DNA of 64,000 nt from Blastococcus_B deserti (GTDB lineage Bacteria > Actinomycetota > Actinomycetes > Mycobacteriales > Geodermatophilaceae): contig NZ_JBHUHP010000004.1 of the NCBI RefSeq assembly GCF_042682525.1, positions 1-64,000 of the forward strand, read 5' to 3'. Under the pieces are notes generated by a model. It did not search any database. It was not told the DNA's origin and saw only the letters and a program-made list of their open reading frames with translations. Within the stretch, counting starts at the first letter, position 1. The number at the start of each line of letters is the position of its first letter. Position numbers and translations under genes: made by a program. Shown here piece by piece: positions 24,852 through 33,636 of this stretch.

Positions 24852-25187
24852 GTACCCGACCCGGCTGAGTGGGCAGCGGCTCGCGGCGCACCGGCTGTTC
24901 CCGCACGCGCACGGTCCCCCTCATGGCGCGGCGCCTCGCCCGCCGACCGGCACGGTCGGCCGTCCCCGGCCGCCCTTCCCGGTGGATGGGCACTGCTCGG
25001 CGGCCCTCCCCCCAACGGGGGACCCGGGCACGTTCGGGTGAAGGGAGGGGGGTGGACCGGCCGATCCAGTGCTCAGCGGGACTGCGGTGCTGCCCCGGCT
25101 CGGTCGTCCCGACCGCGGCCGGGCACACCCGCGGGTCCTGCCGGCGATGCCGACCGGCGCCGTCAGCGGAGAGCGGAGGGGAGGACC
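24852..25187 (+). promoter_or_regulatory. Structured 336-bp leader upstream of GGDEF-EAL gene
   Basis: There is no convincing gene. Between 25011 and 25050 are two adjacent hairpins, CCCCC-AAC-GGGGG and ACCCG/CGGGT, followed by GGTGAAGGGAGGGGGG. The pieces GGGGGACCC and TCGGGTGAAG recall conserved loops of structured actinobacterial leaders, but they do not form a full known riboswitch. The region probably holds the promoter and 5' UTR of the signalling operon. Confidence 0.4.
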
Positions 25188-27263
25188 GTGTCCGTCTCGA
25201 TCAGTGCGTCCGAGCACGACATGGTGCAGCCGGAGATCGTCTCCACGGTCTTCTACAGCGCGACCGTGAGCGACAGTCTCGCCATCCTCGTCGCCGAGAC
25301 GGTCAACGGCACCGAGCACCTGACCTGGTGCAACGAGGGCGCCGTGCAGCTGCTCGGGTACGGCCTGGAGGACCTGCGCGCCACGCCGGTGCGGCAGCTC
25401 TTCCCCACCCTCGGGGGCGGCGAGCTCAAGCTGCTGCTGCGGCGCGAGCGCACCGCCCGCATGACCCTGCCCGTCCGCACCGCCAGCGGTGCCGTCGTGC
25501 AGGCCGTCGTCGTCACCACGCCCTCCCCGGGGGGCCGCATGTGGACGATGCGCGTCATCTCCACGGCGAACGAGCAGGAACGCGCCCTCCGGGCCACCGC
25601 CGACGCGCACGAACGGCGGTTCTCGACGCTGACCGAGCGCTCACCGATCCCGACGCTGCTCTCCGAGCAAGGCATGCGGCTGGCGCACGTCAACGACGCG
25701 TTCTGCAGCCTCGTCGGGCTTCGGGCCGAGCAGCTGCTGGGCACCGGCTGGATCGAGACCATCCACGAGGAGGACCTCGACCGCGTCATCGAGCAGGTGG
25801 TCGCCGCCCTCGACGGCGATGAGGTGGAGACCCAGGCCCGTCTGGTCCGCGACGACGGCACCATCCGGACGACGGTCATCCGCTTCGCCCACCTGTTCAC
25901 CCCCGGCACCGGCGCGGGCTTCGTCGGCACGATCGAGGACATCACCGACCGGCTGGCCTTCGAGGCCAAGCTCGCGCACCAGGCCAACCACGATCCGCTG
26001 ACCGGCCTGCCCAACCGCACGCTGCTGGCCCAGTACGTCGCGGAGCGGTTCGTGGTCGGGACCGGCGGTCTGGCGTGCCTGTTCCTGGACCTGGACAACT
26101 TCAAGGTCGTCAACGACTCCCTGGGCCACACCGCCGGCGACGAGCTCCTGGTCGAGGTCGCCGACCGGCTCCGGGCGACGGTGCGCCCGGCGGACCTGGT
26201 GGCCCGCTTCGGCGGCGACGAGTTCGTCGTCGTCTGCGAGAGCGTGGACGAGACGGCCGCCGTCGCCCTGGCCGGCCGGGTCTCCGAGGCGCTGGCGCAG
26301 CCGATGCGGCTGGGCGGGGTGGACATCCGCCCCTACGCCAGCGTGGGCGTCACCGTGCAGACCGCCGAGCACGTCGCGGCGGAGGAGTTGATCCGCGACT
26401 GCGACATCGCCATGTACCAGGCGAAGGCCGGCGGCAAGGGGCGGGTCAGCGTCCTCGACCAGCAGGGCCGCGCCGAGGCCCGTGACAAGCTGCGGCTGGT
26501 GGCCGAGCTCCGCGACGCCATCGAGCGGCGGGAGATCAGCCTCTACTACCAGCCGATCTTCGACACCCGGGACGGATCGCCCGTGGCCGTGGAGTCGCTG
26601 GCCCGGTGGGAGCACCGGGACAGGGGCGCGATATCGCCGGCCACCTTCGTCCCGCTGGCGGAGGAGAGCGGCCTGATCACCGGGCTGGGACTGCTCGTGC
26701 TGGACGAGACCTGCCGGCAGATCGCCGACTGGGACCACCTGCTCGGCGCGTCGGCGCCGGCGCGGGCGAACGTCAACGTCTCGGCCCTGCAGCTGGACGA
26801 CAACCTCGCCGCGCAGGTGGCCGCCGCCCTCGAGCGTCACGAGCTGGATCCCGGCCGCATCTCGGTGGAGATCACCGAGTCCGCCCTCATGAAGGACCCC
26901 GCGTCCGCGCGGGAGGTGCTCCAGCAGCTGCGCGACCTCGGCGTCGAGCTGGCCATCGACGACTTCGGCACCGGCTACTCCTCGCTGGCCTACCTCCGGC
27001 ACCTGCCGGTCGACTGCCTCAAGGTCGACCGCTCGTTCGTGGCGGAGCTGGCCGACGGGCACGCCGAGATCGCGTCGGCGGTCATCGCCCTGGCCCGCAA
27101 CCTCAACCTCTGCACCGTCGCGGAGGGCGTGGAGACCGTCGAGCAGGCCGAGGAGCTCGCCCGCCTCGGTGCCACCTACCTGCAGGGCTACAGCCTCGCC
27201 CAGCCCATGACCGGCGGGCACACCGCGGCGTGGTTCGCCGCCCACTCGAAGGACGACCGATGA
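25188..27263 (+). CDS. PAS-GGDEF-EAL c-di-GMP turnover protein
   Basis: A 691-residue bifunctional-type protein without membrane spans. Two PAS-like domains (about 10-120 and 140-255) precede GGDEF (about 270-420) and EAL (about 440-680). The cyclase signature is intact (GGDEF at 342-346) with an inhibitory RxxD site at 333-336. The phosphodiesterase has Glu469 in ESLARW, Asn in NVNVSALQL, Glu in VEITES, DDFGTGYSS from 591, Lys in LKVDRSF and Glu in VAEGVET, so both activities look possible. The GTG has GGAGGGGAGG directly upstream. It overlaps the HDOD gene by 4 nt. Confidence 0.94.
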   Translation: MSVSISASEHDMVQPEIVSTVFYSATVSDSLAILVAETVNGTEHLTWCNEGAVQLLGYGLEDLRATPVRQLFPTLGGGELKLLLRRERTARMTLPVRTASGAVVQAVVVTTPSPGGRMWTMRVISTANEQERALRATADAHERRFSTLTERSPIPTLLSEQGMRLAHVNDAFCSLVGLRAEQLLGTGWIETIHEEDLDRVIEQVVAALDGDEVETQARLVRDDGTIRTTVIRFAHLFTPGTGAGFVGTIEDITDRLAFEAKLAHQANHDPLTGLPNRTLLAQYVAERFVVGTGGLACLFLDLDNFKVVNDSLGHTAGDELLVEVADRLRATVRPADLVARFGGDEFVVVCESVDETAAVALAGRVSEALAQPMRLGGVDIRPYASVGVTVQTAEHVAAEELIRDCDIAMYQAKAGGKGRVSVLDQQGRAEARDKLRLVAELRDAIERREISLYYQPIFDTRDGSPVAVESLARWEHRDRGAISPATFVPLAEESGLITGLGLLVLDETCRQIADWDHLLGASAPARANVNVSALQLDDNLAAQVAAALERHELDPGRISVEITESALMKDPASAREVLQQLRDLGVELAIDDFGTGYSSLAYLRHLPVDCLKVDRSFVAELADGHAEIASAVIALARNLNLCTVAEGVETVEQAEELARLGATYLQGYSLAQPMTGGHTAAWFAAHSKDDR

Positions 27264-28153
27264 CCGTCACGCCTTTCCCCGGCGCCGACCTGCAGGCCAC
27301 GCCGGTGCAGGTGTTCGACATCGAGAAGGTGCTGGCCAGCATCGACTCGATGGCGGCCCAGCGCCCGGTCGCGGCCCAGATCGTGTCGGTGGCCAACTCC
27401 GACGACACGGACGCGAGGGCGCTGTCGCGGATCCTCGCCTCCGACGTCGCCCTGGCCAGCCGGGTGATGAAGCTGGCCAACTCCGCCTACTTCGGCATGC
27501 GCGGCCGGGTGACCTCGCTGCAGTTCGCCGTCACCGTCGTCGGCTTCACCACGGTGCGCACCATGGCGACCGTCGCGCTGACCAACCTCGACGACGAGTC
27601 GCGGCTGCCGGAGGACTTCTGGGACGTCACCACCAGCCTCGCGCTGGGGGCCTCGACGCTGGCGCCCCGCTTCGGCGAGCGGCCCCAGGACGCGCTGTGC
27701 CTGGGGCTGCTGGCCCAGCTGGGTGCCGCGCTGCTGCACCACAACGACCCGGACGGCTACGAGGCCATCATCGCCGCGGAGCCCGCCTACCGCGGCCGGC
27801 GGGCGGCGGAGAGCCGCCGCTACGGCATCAACAGCCTCCGGCTGACGTCGGTGGCGCTGGAGCAGTGGGGCTTCCCGGCCGCGCTGACCCACCCGCTGAA
27901 GGAGATCGACGACCTCCAATCCATGGACGGCGCCCTGCTGCGCGCCGCCTTCGAGGTGGCCGCGCGCCTGACCACCGAGGACTACGAGGAGGTGCCGATC
28001 GTGCGCCTCACCGGCGGCCGGCTCCGCGAGGACGACCTGGTCCCGGTCCTCGACCAGGTGCGGGCCGACGCCGCCGAGCTCCGCCGCGCGATGCTGGGCG
28101 AGGCACCCGAGTCCGACGACCCGGAGGAGAACCCCGGGGAATGGACCTTCTGA
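27260..28153 (+). CDS. HDOD domain protein
   Basis: A 297-residue protein with a full-length HDOD domain (about 20-220), a degenerate HD-like fold used for signalling rather than hydrolysis. Typical segments are ILASDVALASRVMKLANSAY, FGMRGRVTSLQFAVTVVGFT and LGLLAQLGAALLHH. The usual catalytic HD pair is absent. The C-terminal 40 residues are acidic. Its ATG overlaps the GGDEF-EAL stop (ATGA), implying a joint output for cyclic di-GMP signalling, for example control of motility or surface growth. No EAL domain is fused, unlike the YuxH type. Confidence 0.9.
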   Translation: MTVTPFPGADLQATPVQVFDIEKVLASIDSMAAQRPVAAQIVSVANSDDTDARALSRILASDVALASRVMKLANSAYFGMRGRVTSLQFAVTVVGFTTVRTMATVALTNLDDESRLPEDFWDVTTSLALGASTLAPRFGERPQDALCLGLLAQLGAALLHHNDPDGYEAIIAAEPAYRGRRAAESRRYGINSLRLTSVALEQWGFPAALTHPLKEIDDLQSMDGALLRAAFEVAARLTTEDYEEVPIVRLTGGRLREDDLVPVLDQVRADAAELRRAMLGEAPESDDPEENPGEWTF

Positions 28154-28188
28154 CGGCGCGGTAGGTGTTACGCGCGGTCCCCCCTCAT

Positions 28189-28254
28189 GGGCGCAGCTCC
28201 ATCTTCATCAGCGGCACGGCGCGCGGCATCGGCCGGGCGACGGCGGAGCTGTTC
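28189..28254 (+). pseudogene. Short-chain dehydrogenase N-terminal remnant
   Basis: Translation of this stretch gives SSIFISGTARGIGRATAELF, the strand, glycine-rich TGxxxGIG-like loop and first helix of an SDR. The sequence then leaves homology at about 28258 and runs into a repeat array. No start codon or downstream SDR motifs are present. It is a fragment of a deleted gene, with the break adjoining the hairpin repeats. Confidence 0.65.
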
Positions 28255-28276
28255 CTTCGCACTCGCTCCCCCCACC

Positions 28277-28413
28277 CAGCTTTCGGTACAGAAAGCGGGG
28301 CCCCCCGTTCAGGCTTTCGGTACAGAAAGCGGGAAACCCCCGTTCAGCTTCCGGTACGGAAAGCGGGAAACCCCCGTTCAGCTTCCGGTACGGAAAGCGG
28401 AACGGGGGTTTCC
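28277..28413. repeat. Tandem hairpin repeat array
   Basis: Four head-to-tail units of 33-35 bp (28277-28309, 28310-28344, 28345-28378, 28379-28413). Units 1-2 carry GCTTTCGGTACAGAAAGC and units 3-4 GCTTCCGGTACGGAAAGC, each a small hairpin, so changes are compensated on both arms. Units 2 and 3 end in GGGAAACCCCCGTT. In the last part GGAAACCCCCGTT (28366-28378) pairs perfectly over 13 bp with AACGGGGGTTTCC (28401-28413), a strong terminator for the minus-strand acyl-CoA dehydrogenase gene ending at 28426. Confidence 0.85.
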
Positions 28414-28425
28414 GGTGCGGTGCGT

Positions 28426-29574
28426 TCAGGCGTACGGGGCGCCCAGCGGGTCGACCGTCTGGTAGCTCGCCACGTCCCGGGCCAGCCGGTCGGCGGCGAA
28501 GTCACCGTCGCCCAGCAGGTGGTCGATGGCGGTGAGCCGGCTGGTGTAGTGGCCGACCTTGTACTCCGCCGTCACGCCGATGCCGCCGTGCAGCTGGATG
28601 GCCTCCTTGCCGATGTGCCGGCCGGCGCGGCTGGTCTGCAGCCGGGCGCGGTCGGCAGCGGCGACGACGTCGCCGGTGCCGCCCTGGACCATCGACGCCC
28701 ACAGCGCGGTGCTGCGGGCCAGCTCCAGGGAGACGTACATGTCGGCCGCGCGGAAGGTGAGCGCCTGGAACTTGTTGAGGGTGACGCCGAACTGCTTGCG
28801 CGTGCGCAGGTACTCGGCCGTGGTGCGCAGGGCGGTGTCCATGGCGCCGACCGCCTCGTGGCTGTAGGCGATGCGGGCCTCGGCCAGCGCCCGCTCGATC
28901 GCCGCGGTCTGGTCGCCGCCGTTCCCGAGCGGCTCGGCCGGGGTGTCCTCGAACCGGACGTTCGCCGACCGGGTCCCATCGTGGTTGCGGTACCCGGTGC
29001 GGGCGAGCCCGGTGGCGTCCCCGCGGACGACGAACAGGCCGGTGCCGCCGTCGGCCAGCACGGCGGAGACGATCAGCACGTCGGCGCGGGCGCCGTGCGG
29101 CACCGGCTCCTTCACGCCGGTGAGCGTCCAGCCGCCGCCGCTCTGCGTCGCGGTGACACCGGAGGCGGACGGCGTCCAGCGGGTACCGGGCTCGGCGTGC
29201 GCGAACGTGGGGATCGTCGTGCCCTCGGTGAGGCCGCCGAGCAGCTCGCCCTTCTGCGCGTCGGTGCCCACCGCCGAGACCAGCCCGCCGGCGAGGACGA
29301 CGGCCTCGATGTAAGGCTCGGGCGCCAGCACCCGGCCGATCTCCTCGGCGACGATGGCCACCTCGACCGGGCCGGCGCCCATGCCGCCGTGCTCCTCGGC
29401 GAACGGCAGGCCCAGCAGGCCCATCTCGGCCAGCCGCGACCAGGTCTTCTCGTCGAAGCCCGGGTCGATCGCGACGACCGTGCGGCGCTGCTCGCTGTCG
29501 CCGTAGGCCCGCGCGAGCAGGCCGGCGACCGCCTCCCGGAGGTCGTTCTGCTCGCTGTCGTAGTTGAAGTCCAC
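28426..29574 (-). CDS. Acyl-CoA dehydrogenase, smaller partner
   Basis: A 382-residue FadE-type flavoprotein dehydrogenating an acyl-CoA thioester to the 2-enoyl form. The N-terminal helical domain begins VDFNYDSEQNDLREAV; the C-terminal domain has RKQFGVTLNKFQALTFRAAD and KEAIQLHGGIGVTAEYKVGH. The middle beta domain (TFAHAEPGTRW) is shorter than usual and lacks the classic active-site and FAD-binding segment, a pattern of the non-catalytic chain in heterotetrameric actinobacterial pairs. The start is GTG. It lies 7 nt after the other FadE gene, consistent with an alpha2-beta2 enzyme. The substrate may be a steroid side chain or branched acyl-CoA, but no other steroid genes are here. Confidence 0.88.
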   Translation of the reverse strand: MDFNYDSEQNDLREAVAGLLARAYGDSEQRRTVVAIDPGFDEKTWSRLAEMGLLGLPFAEEHGGMGAGPVEVAIVAEEIGRVLAPEPYIEAVVLAGGLVSAVGTDAQKGELLGGLTEGTTIPTFAHAEPGTRWTPSASGVTATQSGGGWTLTGVKEPVPHGARADVLIVSAVLADGGTGLFVVRGDATGLARTGYRNHDGTRSANVRFEDTPAEPLGNGGDQTAAIERALAEARIAYSHEAVGAMDTALRTTAEYLRTRKQFGVTLNKFQALTFRAADMYVSLELARSTALWASMVQGGTGDVVAAADRARLQTSRAGRHIGKEAIQLHGGIGVTAEYKVGHYTSRLTAIDHLLGDGDFAADRLARDVASYQTVDPLGAPYA

Positions 29575-29581
29575 GGCTATC

Positions 29582-30757
29582 TCACAACCCCAGGATCGAG
29601 CCGGCGATGATGGTGCGCTGCACCTCGTTGGAGCCCCCGTAGATGGAGACCTTGCGGTAGTTCAGGAAGTGCGGCGTCGCGACGCGCGCCCACTCGGGCA
29701 CGTCGGACCCCTTCTCGGCGAACGAGGCCACCGAGAGCGGGCCGGCGATGTCGACGAGCAGCTCGGTGGCGGCCTGCTGCAGCTCCGAGCCGCGGAGCTT
29801 GAGCACCGAGGACGCGGGGTGCGGCTTGCCGTCGGCGGAGTTGGCGACCACGCGCAGGGCGGTGAGCTCGAGCGCGACCAGGTCGTTCTCGATCTCGGCG
29901 ATGCGCGCCGCCATGCGGGGGTCGTCGAGCAGCGGGCGGCCGTCGACGGTGATCTCCCGGGCGTGCTGCTTGGCCTGGGCCAGCATCCGCTTGGTCGAGC
30001 CGATGCGCGCGATGCCCACCCGCTCGTTGCCGAGCAGGAACTTGGCGTAGTCCCACCCGCGGTTCTCCTCGCCGATCAGGTTCTCCGCCGGCACGCGGAC
30101 GTCCTCGAAGAAGACCTCGTTGACCTCGAAGCTGCCGTCGAGCAGCTCGATCGGCCGCAGGGTGACGCCGGGGGAGTCCATCGGGAAGACCAGCAGCGAG
30201 ATGCCGCGCTGCTTCTTCTCGGCGGTCGGGTCGGTGCGGACCAGGCAGAAGATCCAGTCGGCGTGCTGACCGAGCGTCGTCCACGTCTTCTGGCCGTTGA
30301 CCACCCAGTCGTCGCCGTCGCGCACCGCGGTGGTGCGCAGCGAGGCCAGGTCGGAGCCGGCGTCGGGCTCGGAGAAGCCCTGGCACCACCAGATGTCGAG
30401 GTTCGCCGTCGCCGGCAGGAACCGCTCCTTCTGCTCCTGGTTGCCGAAGGTTGCGATGACCGGGCCGATCATGCTGGTGTTGAAGGCGAGGGGCTCCGGC
30501 ACGCTCGCCAGCTGCATCTCCTCGCGCCAGATGTGGCGCTGCAGGGGCGTCCAGTCCCGGCCGCCCCACTCGACTGGCCAGTGCGGCACCGCGAGACCGG
30601 CGGCGTTGAGCACCCGCTGGGTGGCGATGTACTGCTCCTTGGTCACGTGCCGGTGGGCCGCGACGGTGTCGCGGATCTCCTGCGGCACCTGGGTGGTGAA
30701 GAAGGTCCGCATCTCCTCCCGGAAGGCCTCGAGCTCCGGGGACAGCTGCAACCGCAT
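29582..30757 (-). CDS. Acyl-CoA dehydrogenase, larger partner
   Basis: A 391-residue acyl-CoA dehydrogenase with all three domains: N-terminal helices, the beta domain with WWCQGFSEPDAGSDLASLRT and GQKTWTTLGQHADW, and the C-terminal helices ending in IYGGSNEVQRTIIAGSILGL. The FAD-contacting segments are conserved, so this is the catalytic-type chain of the pair. The ATG has GAGG about 6 nt upstream. It is first in a two-gene operon and divergent from the mannitol-dehydrogenase-like gene. Confidence 0.9.
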   Translation of the reverse strand: MRLQLSPELEAFREEMRTFFTTQVPQEIRDTVAAHRHVTKEQYIATQRVLNAAGLAVPHWPVEWGGRDWTPLQRHIWREEMQLASVPEPLAFNTSMIGPVIATFGNQEQKERFLPATANLDIWWCQGFSEPDAGSDLASLRTTAVRDGDDWVVNGQKTWTTLGQHADWIFCLVRTDPTAEKKQRGISLLVFPMDSPGVTLRPIELLDGSFEVNEVFFEDVRVPAENLIGEENRGWDYAKFLLGNERVGIARIGSTKRMLAQAKQHAREITVDGRPLLDDPRMAARIAEIENDLVALELTALRVVANSADGKPHPASSVLKLRGSELQQAATELLVDIAGPLSVASFAEKGSDVPEWARVATPHFLNYRKVSIYGGSNEVQRTIIAGSILGL

Positions 30758-30929
30758 CGGTCCTCATTCCTGACGGCGCCACGTCCCGGTGTGTCGGGTC
30801 CTGGTGTGGTCGGCGTCTCGACGTGTACGTCGGACGATCCCATACGCGGTACCCGCCGGTAACTCCGGGCCGTGGGCTCGGCGTGGCGGCTTTTCGCGCG
30901 TCCGCCGTTCCGGCCGCCGCGCAACGGGC
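30758..30929. promoter_or_regulatory. Divergent promoter region, FadE pair and MDH
   Basis: This 172-bp spacer separates oppositely oriented genes. It holds a dyad CGACG-TGTA-CGTCG at 30819-30832, a candidate repressor site. No regulator gene adjoins it. Confidence 0.4.
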
Positions 30930-32405
30930 ATGGTGTCCCGCGTGACGCCCCTCACCGCCGCCACCCTGCAGTCCCTCGACCCGCGGGTCGCGACGCCGTC
31001 CTACGACCGGAGCGCGGTGCGCACCGGCATCGTGCACCTGGGCGTCGGTGGCTTCCACCGCTCGCACCAGGCCATGTACCTCGACCGCCTCATGGAGGCG
31101 GGCCGGGCGTCGGAGTGGGGCATCTGCGGGGTCGGCGTGCTGCCGGCGGACCGGCTCATGGCCGAGGTGATGGCCGCTCAGGACCGCCTGTTCACCCTGC
31201 TGGTCAGGCATCCCGACGGTTCCCTGGACGCCCGCGTCGTCGGCTCGATCGTCGAGTACCTCTTCGCCCCGGACGACCCGGAGGCGGTGGTCGAGAAGAT
31301 GGCCGACCCGGCGACCCGCGTCGTCTCGCTGACGGTGACCGAGGGCGGCTACAACGCCTCGGCGGTCACGGGGGAGTTCGACGGCAGCAACCCCGGCGTC
31401 GTCAACGACCTCCAGCCCGGTGCGGCGCTCCGGACGTCGTTCGGTCTGGTCGTCGAGGCGCTGGTCCGGCGCCGGGACCGCGGCGTCCCGCCGTTCACGG
31501 TCGTGTCGTGCGACAACATCCCCGGCAACGGCGACCTGGCCCGGAACAGCTACGCGGCCTTCGCGGCACTGCGGAACCCGGAGCTGGGGGCATGGGTCAG
31601 GGCCGCGGTGCCCTTTCCCAACTCCATGGTCGACCGGATCACCCCCGCCACGACCGACGCCGACCGCGTCGAGCTGGCGGCGCGGTTCGGGGTGGAGGAC
31701 CGCTGGCCGGTGGTCTGCGAGCCGTGGACGCAATGGGTGCTGGAGGACTCCTTCTCCTGCGGGCGGCCGCCGCTGGAGGAGGCGGGGGTGCAGCTGGTCG
31801 AGGACGTCGTCCCGTACGAGCTGATGAAGCTGCGGCTGGTCAACGCCGGCCACCAGGTGCTGGCCCAGCCGGGCCGGCTCGCCGGGCTGACGTACGTCCA
31901 CGAGGCGTGCGGTGACCCGCTGTTCCGCCGTCTGCTGGAGGGCTACCTGGACCAGGAGGGCGGTCCCACGCTCGCCCCCGTGCCGGGCATCGACCTCGAG
32001 CGGTACAAGGCCGACACGGTGGGCCGCTTCGCCAGCCCGGCGATCGCCGACACCCTCGACCGCATCCGCGCCGACGCCTCGGACCGCATCCCGCAGTTCC
32101 TGCTGCCGGTGCTGCGGGCCAACCTGGCGGCGGGCCGGGAGATCCGCCGGTCGGTGGCGGTCCTCGCGGCGTGGGCGCGGTCGGCCGAAGGAGTGGACGA
32201 CGACGGCCGGCCGATCGAGCTGATCGACTCCCGTGCCGAGACGCTGACGGCTCGGGCCCGGTCGGGCGACCCGCTGGCCTTCGTCGCCGACCGGGAGATC
32301 TTCGGCGACCTCGTGGACGACGAGCGGTTCGTCTCTGCCTACCTCGAGACCCTGGCGGCACTGCGCACCCGCGGCGTCCGCGCCACGCTCGAATCCCTGG
32401 CCTGA
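30930..32405 (+). CDS. Mannitol dehydrogenase family protein
   Basis: A 491-residue long-chain polyol dehydrogenase oxidising a sugar alcohol such as mannitol, arabinitol or a sugar acid with NAD+. The N-terminal Rossmann domain has IVHLGVGGFHRSHQAMYLD, then TEGGYN and VVSCDNIPGNG. The C-terminal helical domain holds the catalytic Lys in PYELMKLRLVNAGHQVLAQP with the Asn and His of the K-x5-N-x2-H signature. Length is typical (about 490). The start is ATG 30930, with GTG 30942 as an alternative. There is no transporter or kinase nearby, so it may serve a scavenged polyol. Confidence 0.9.
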   Translation: MVSRVTPLTAATLQSLDPRVATPSYDRSAVRTGIVHLGVGGFHRSHQAMYLDRLMEAGRASEWGICGVGVLPADRLMAEVMAAQDRLFTLLVRHPDGSLDARVVGSIVEYLFAPDDPEAVVEKMADPATRVVSLTVTEGGYNASAVTGEFDGSNPGVVNDLQPGAALRTSFGLVVEALVRRRDRGVPPFTVVSCDNIPGNGDLARNSYAAFAALRNPELGAWVRAAVPFPNSMVDRITPATTDADRVELAARFGVEDRWPVVCEPWTQWVLEDSFSCGRPPLEEAGVQLVEDVVPYELMKLRLVNAGHQVLAQPGRLAGLTYVHEACGDPLFRRLLEGYLDQEGGPTLAPVPGIDLERYKADTVGRFASPAIADTLDRIRADASDRIPQFLLPVLRANLAAGREIRRSVAVLAAWARSAEGVDDDGRPIELIDSRAETLTARARSGDPLAFVADREIFGDLVDDERFVSAYLETLAALRTRGVRATLESLA

Positions 32406-32413
32406 ACCCGCGA

Positions 32414-33586
32414 TCAGCGGTCGAGGGGGAGGCCGGTGTAGTTCTCGGCGAGTTCCCGGGCGGCGGGTTCGGAGGAGCAGACCCGCCGCAACTGGGAGAG
32501 CTGCAGCTGCGCGTCGAAGTCGTCACCGGCGCGGTGCAGCATCGAAGTCATCCACCAGGAGAAGTGGGTGCACCGCCACACGCGGGCCAGCGCACGGTCG
32601 GAGTAGCTGTCGACCAGGTCGGTCTGCTTCTCCTGGAGCAGCCGCACGAGCGCGGTGGCCAGCAGGGTCACGTCGGCGATGGCGAGGTTGAGCCCCTTCG
32701 CGCCGGTCGGCGGCACGATGTGGGCGGCGTCGCCGGCCAGGAACAGCCGGCCGCGGCGCATCGGCGCGCTGACGAACGAGCGCATCGGGAGGATCGACTT
32801 CTCGGTGACGGGCCCGGTCGAGACGTCCCACCCGTCCAGGGCCAGGCGGGTGGCGAGGTTGTCCCAGATCCGGTCGTCGGACCAGTGCTCGATCCGATCC
32901 GACGGGTCGACCTGCAGGTAGAGGCGGGACACCGTGGGGGAGCGCATCGAGTACAGGGCGAAGCCCTCGGGATGCCAGGCGTAGATCAGCTCGTCCGTGG
33001 AGGGCGTGGCGTCGGCCAGGATGCCGAGCCAGGCGTAGGGATAGGTCCGTTCCCAGACCCGCCCGCCGGCGGCCTGCTGCACGACGGGCCGGGAGACGCC
33101 GTGGAAGCCGTCGGTACCGGCGACGACGTCGCACTCGAGCACCTGACGCCTGCCCTCGGCATCGGTGAACCGGATGCGCGGGGAGTCGGTGTCGACGTCC
33201 TCGGGGACGACGTCGGAGACCTCGAACAGCAGCGGCGGGCCGCCGGCGAGCTGCGCCTTGATGAGGTCCTTCGTCACCTCGGTCTGCCCGTACACCCACA
33301 CGGTGCGCCCGCACAGCGCGGGGAAGTCCAGCGTGTGGCGGGTCCCCGGGTACTGCAGGTGGATCCCGTGGTGCTCCATGCCCTGACGGTGCAGCCGGTC
33401 GCCGATCCCGGCGTCGGTGAGCGTGTCGACGGTGTGCTGCTCGAGGATGCCGGCCCGGATCCGCGCCTCCACGTACTCCCGCGACCGGTTCTCCAGGACG
33501 ACGTTGTCGACACCCTGGAGGGTCAGCAGCCGGGACAGGAGCAGGCCGGCCGGTCCGGCCCCGATGATGCCTACCTGGGTGCGCAC
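32414..33586 (-). CDS. pobA: 4-hydroxybenzoate 3-monooxygenase
   Basis: A 390-residue class A flavoprotein hydroxylase converting 4-hydroxybenzoate to protocatechuate with NAD(P)H and O2. The FAD motif GAGPAG is at residues 9-14, the middle DG motif is GTDGFHGVSR, and the GD motif GDAAHIVPPTGAKGLNLAI is near 284. Substrate-binding features EARIRAGILEQ and IYAWHPEGFALYSMRS match PobA. Length equals the Pseudomonas enzyme (394). It lies beside the IclR regulator and pcaHGBDC, so its product feeds directly into them. The start codon immediately precedes the FAD strand. Confidence 0.96.
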   Translation of the reverse strand: MRTQVGIIGAGPAGLLLSRLLTLQGVDNVVLENRSREYVEARIRAGILEQHTVDTLTDAGIGDRLHRQGMEHHGIHLQYPGTRHTLDFPALCGRTVWVYGQTEVTKDLIKAQLAGGPPLLFEVSDVVPEDVDTDSPRIRFTDAEGRRQVLECDVVAGTDGFHGVSRPVVQQAAGGRVWERTYPYAWLGILADATPSTDELIYAWHPEGFALYSMRSPTVSRLYLQVDPSDRIEHWSDDRIWDNLATRLALDGWDVSTGPVTEKSILPMRSFVSAPMRRGRLFLAGDAAHIVPPTGAKGLNLAIADVTLLATALVRLLQEKQTDLVDSYSDRALARVWRCTHFSWWMTSMLHRAGDDFDAQLQLSQLRRVCSSEPAARELAENYTGLPLDR

Positions 33587-33636
33587 GGGGGGAGTGTGAC
33601 CGCCGCTATGCCGCCCGGGGAACCGCTTCCTCCCGG

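Noticed and set aside
28277..28413. CRISPR-like array
   Set aside because: Units are directly contiguous hairpins without variable spacers, and there are no cas genes.
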